Assembly: GCA_016182705.1 (NCBI GenBank)
Contig: JACPGA010000170.1
Span: forward strand, 1 to 6,664
DNA from: Deltaproteobacteria bacterium
Lineage (GTDB): Bacteria; Desulfobacterota; GWC2-55-46
Direction: 5' to 3'
DNA length: 6,664 bases
In this document: in pieces, positions 5,870 to 6,664 of the stretch
Layout: each line of letters begins with the position of its first letter
How positions within the stretch are numbered: position 1 is the first letter of the stretch
Translations under genes and position numbers: made by a program
The notes under the pieces: model-generated
Seen by the model: the letters and a program-made list of their open reading frames with translations, nothing else
What the model was told of the DNA's origin: nothing
The model's database searches: none

Positions 5870-5993
5870 CAGGCTGTTCAAAAAGGTCCAGACGCAAGGC
5901 GTCGAGGAACGAGGAGCGAGGCGTACTCTTTTGTACGCCGCAGTGACAAGTGACGATGACAACGCCGCAGATGGGCCTTTTTCAACAGCCCTG
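5870..5993. repeat. MITE-like TIR repeat, copy 2
   Basis: It begins CAGGCTGTTCAAAAAGGTCC and ends GGGCCTTTTTCAACAGCCCTG, near-perfect inverted ends of about 20 bases. The same central hairpin GGCGTAC/GTACGCC recurs at 5920-5926 and 5933-5939, followed by the same CGATGACAACGCCGCAG tail. It starts 139 bases after copy 1, so the two form a tandem pair with a shared spacer. The ends are better preserved than those of copy 1. Confidence 0.85.
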
Positions 5994-6068
5994 ATAATAT
6001 CTCATTTCTTTTCGCCACGTTCAAGCCGCGCTTGAGGAAAATAAAGCACCTGGGGCAGGCTTTTTCCA

Positions 6069-6097
6069 TTGACCGTATTTTGCAAAAAGCGGAAAAT
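6069..6097 (+). promoter_or_regulatory. Possible promoter for the DUF3553-like gene
   Basis: TTGACC (6069-6074) is followed after 17 bases by GAAAAT (6092-6097), a good -35 and a poor -10. Initiation would fall at or just before the ATG at 6103, implying a nearly leaderless message, which would fit the lack of a clear ribosome site. Weak support. Confidence 0.25.
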
Positions 6098-6102
6098 TAA
6101 TC

Positions 6103-6339
6103 ATGAACAGGATGCGCAGCGAAATAAGAAAACTCTATCTCTCGGTCGGTGAGATAGTGGTGCACCTTCGCCACCCGGAATGGGGCCAGGGCAAGGTCGT
6201 CGAGGAGATGAACTCGAACATCCCGGGCGGCATCTCGTTCATAAGGATAGAGTTCAAGTACGCTGGCAAAAGGACATTTGACAACAACCTGGAAAGCCTG
6301 TGGTGCTGTTATCACGCGGGAGTAAGAAGGGTCGGCTGA
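6103..6339 (+). CDS. Small DUF3553-like protein
   Basis: 78 residues. The core VGEIVVHLRHPEWGQGKVVEE (15-35, with H24-P25, W27-G28 and G30) followed by IRIEFKYAGKRTF (47-59) has the shape of DUF3553, a small beta-barrel-like domain of unknown function also reminiscent of the N-terminal fold of CarD/TRCF proteins, which bind RNA polymerase. The similarity to CarD is an inference from the VxH...WGxGxV pattern only. A stop lies in frame upstream, so the start is 6103 or the second ATG at 6112; neither has a strong ribosome site. The gene stands alone between repeat DNA and a strong terminator. Two adjacent Cys (68-69) in the tail are unusual for such a short cytoplasmic protein. Confidence 0.78.
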   Translation: MNRMRSEIRKLYLSVGEIVVHLRHPEWGQGKVVEEMNSNIPGGISFIRIEFKYAGKRTFDNNLESLWCCYHAGVRRVG

Positions 6340-6353
6340 AAATCCGTTTAAAC

Positions 6354-6390
6354 AAAGGGCGGGATAATTCACAATTATCCCGCCCTTTTG
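6354..6390 (+). terminator. Strong rho-independent terminator
   Basis: AAAGGGCGGGATAATT (6354-6369) pairs perfectly with 6373-6388, a 16-bp stem ending in TTTT, 14 bases after the DUF3553-like stop. The A/T flanks make it work in both directions, so it can also stop transcription arriving from gpmI. Confidence 0.92.
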
Positions 6391-6436
6391 TATTTCCGTG
6401 TCAGGCTCGCTCTGACTATTTCACCCTCCCCTTCAT

Positions 6437-6457
6437 CCCCTCCCATCGAGGGAGGGG
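6437..6457. repeat. CCCCTCCC/GGGAGGGG palindrome
   Basis: CCCCTCCC (6437-6444) pairs perfectly with GGGAGGGG (6450-6457) around ATCGA, with A6 following on the plus strand and a further CCCTCCCC just upstream (6424-6431). It is a very stable GC-rich hairpin lacking a T tract on either side, so it is more likely an extragenic repeat than a terminator. Confidence 0.55.
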
Positions 6458-6463
6458 AAAAAA

Positions 6464-6517
6464 GCGGAAATAAAAAGCGGAGCATATATGGCAATATGTG
6501 AGCATTTTTATTTGCGC
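6464..6517 (-). terminator. Long imperfect palindrome downstream of gpmI, possible terminator
   Basis: Outer arms 6464-6476 and 6505-6517 pair with one mismatch over 13 bases (GCG-AAATAAAAA against TTTTTATTT-CGC). Inner arms CATAT (6483-6487) and ATATG (6494-6498) share the same centre. On the minus strand the outer arm ends in TTTTTATTT, so it could end gpmI transcription 35 bases after its stop. The interior loops weaken the stem. Confidence 0.5.
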
Positions 6518-6551
6518 CCTGACGCTTAAGAATCAGGAAAATGAGAAATTT

Positions 6552-6664
6552 TTAGGAGAAAAGGGGCTTGCCTGTCATGTCAGGAGGCTGCGCCAGGCCC
6601 ATCGCCTTCAAGACCGTCGGGGCAACATCCTGTAGGCCGCCTTTGGCAAGCTTTACGTCTTTTC
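6552..6664 (-). CDS. gpmI: 2,3-bisphosphoglycerate-independent phosphoglycerate mutase, C-terminal end only
   Basis: 36 codons (6662 down to 6555) plus a TAA (6554-6552) are inside the window; the rest lies to the right. The readable end has GGLQDVAPTVLKAMGL followed by QPPDMTG-KPLFS. This is the conserved C-terminal tail of cofactor-independent phosphoglycerate mutases (GG.L.DVAPT.L..MG...P.EMTG..L), the Mn2+-dependent alkaline-phosphatase-fold enzyme that interconverts 3- and 2-phosphoglycerate in glycolysis. The catalytic Ser and metal ligands are outside the window, so activity cannot be judged. It converges on the DUF3553-like gene across about 210 bases of palindromic spacer. Confidence 0.9.
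   Translation of the reverse strand, partial: KDVKLAKGGLQDVAPTVLKAMGLAQPPDMTGKPLFS

Larger units (their letters stand above)
5625..6102. other. 478-base gene-free, repeat-filled intergenic stretch
   Basis: No convincing gene is seen between the zinc-ribbon start and the DUF3553-like gene. The stretch holds the GTCATTGCGAG palindrome, then two tandem TIR repeats with similar spacers. The spacers at about 5701-5730 and 5842-5869 are also alike, both of the form CAGCA..TTTGAAA(A)CC.GAT..TCAG. The last 110 bases (5994-6102) are not repeat. On the minus strand an open frame begins at 6069 with a CPRC motif, runs into the repeat, and has no ribosome site. Confidence 0.7.

Noticed and set aside
5726..5962. 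Minus-strand 78-residue frame across the repeats
   Set aside because: It is made almost entirely of the two repeats, giving the same LLKKA.LRRCHRH translation twice; a typical spurious repeat-derived call.
5701..5993. CRISPR array
   Set aside because: The repeated unit is about 120 bases with inverted ends and only two copies, and the spacers resemble each other; CRISPR repeats are short with unique spacers.
6097..6372. Minus-strand 91-residue frame opposite the DUF3553-like gene
   Set aside because: It starts inside the 16-bp terminator and is antisense to a gene with a recognisable domain pattern.
1..6664. tRNA or rRNA genes
   Set aside because: I saw no cloverleaf with a T-loop GTTCRANNC pattern and no rRNA-like conserved blocks; this is by eye only.

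Overview
The window looks like a chromosomal segment of a free-living Gram-negative bacterium. Moderate-to-high GC, the repeat types and the gene styles recall the Deltaproteobacteria/Nitrospirota range of genomes. That placement is an inference from general appearance, because no rRNA or marker-gene comparison is possible here. Two genes run off the edges: a YhaM-type exoribonuclease on the left and gpmI on the right.

Left part (1-3303, all minus strand, listed in transcription order). A strong sigma70-like promoter (3389-3416) drives a small secreted protein (2857-3303). A rho-independent hairpin follows (about 2795-2840), then two further paralogues of the same secreted family (2333-2767 and 1901-2332). 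Those two abut stop-to-start and are probably translationally coupled, and a second terminator-like hairpin (about 1840-1880) follows them. Next come a nucleotide-sugar epimerase of the UDP-glucuronate 4-epimerase type (823-1782) and, 21 bases later, the OB-fold/HD-domain 3'-5' exoribonuclease (TTG start at 801, 3' end outside the window). The three secreted proteins share a spaced pattern (Trp, Phe...Asp, Gly-x-Gly, Trp, then His-Pro...Asp) that I cannot tie to a named family. They are the most interesting protein content here.

Middle (3514-5405, plus strand). This is a textbook RNA-ligase operon: rtcB, encoding the GTP-dependent RNA 3'-phosphate/5'-OH ligase, followed 2 bases later by archease, its activating partner. 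Together they repair or splice RNA with 2',3'-cyclic phosphate ends.

Right part (5406-6664). A 56-residue two-CxxC zinc-ribbon protein sits on the minus strand (5454-5624), convergent with archease. It is followed by about 480 bases of non-coding repeat DNA: a 29-base GTCATTGCGAG-type extragenic palindrome, then two tandem copies (period about 139 bases) of a TIR-bounded, MITE-like repeat. A detached right-end fragment of the same repeat lies at the archease/zinc-ribbon junction. Beyond it are a small DUF3553-like protein (6103-6339, plus) with an excellent terminator, two further palindromes, and the C-terminal end of cofactor-independent phosphoglycerate mutase (gpmI, minus) entering from the right edge.
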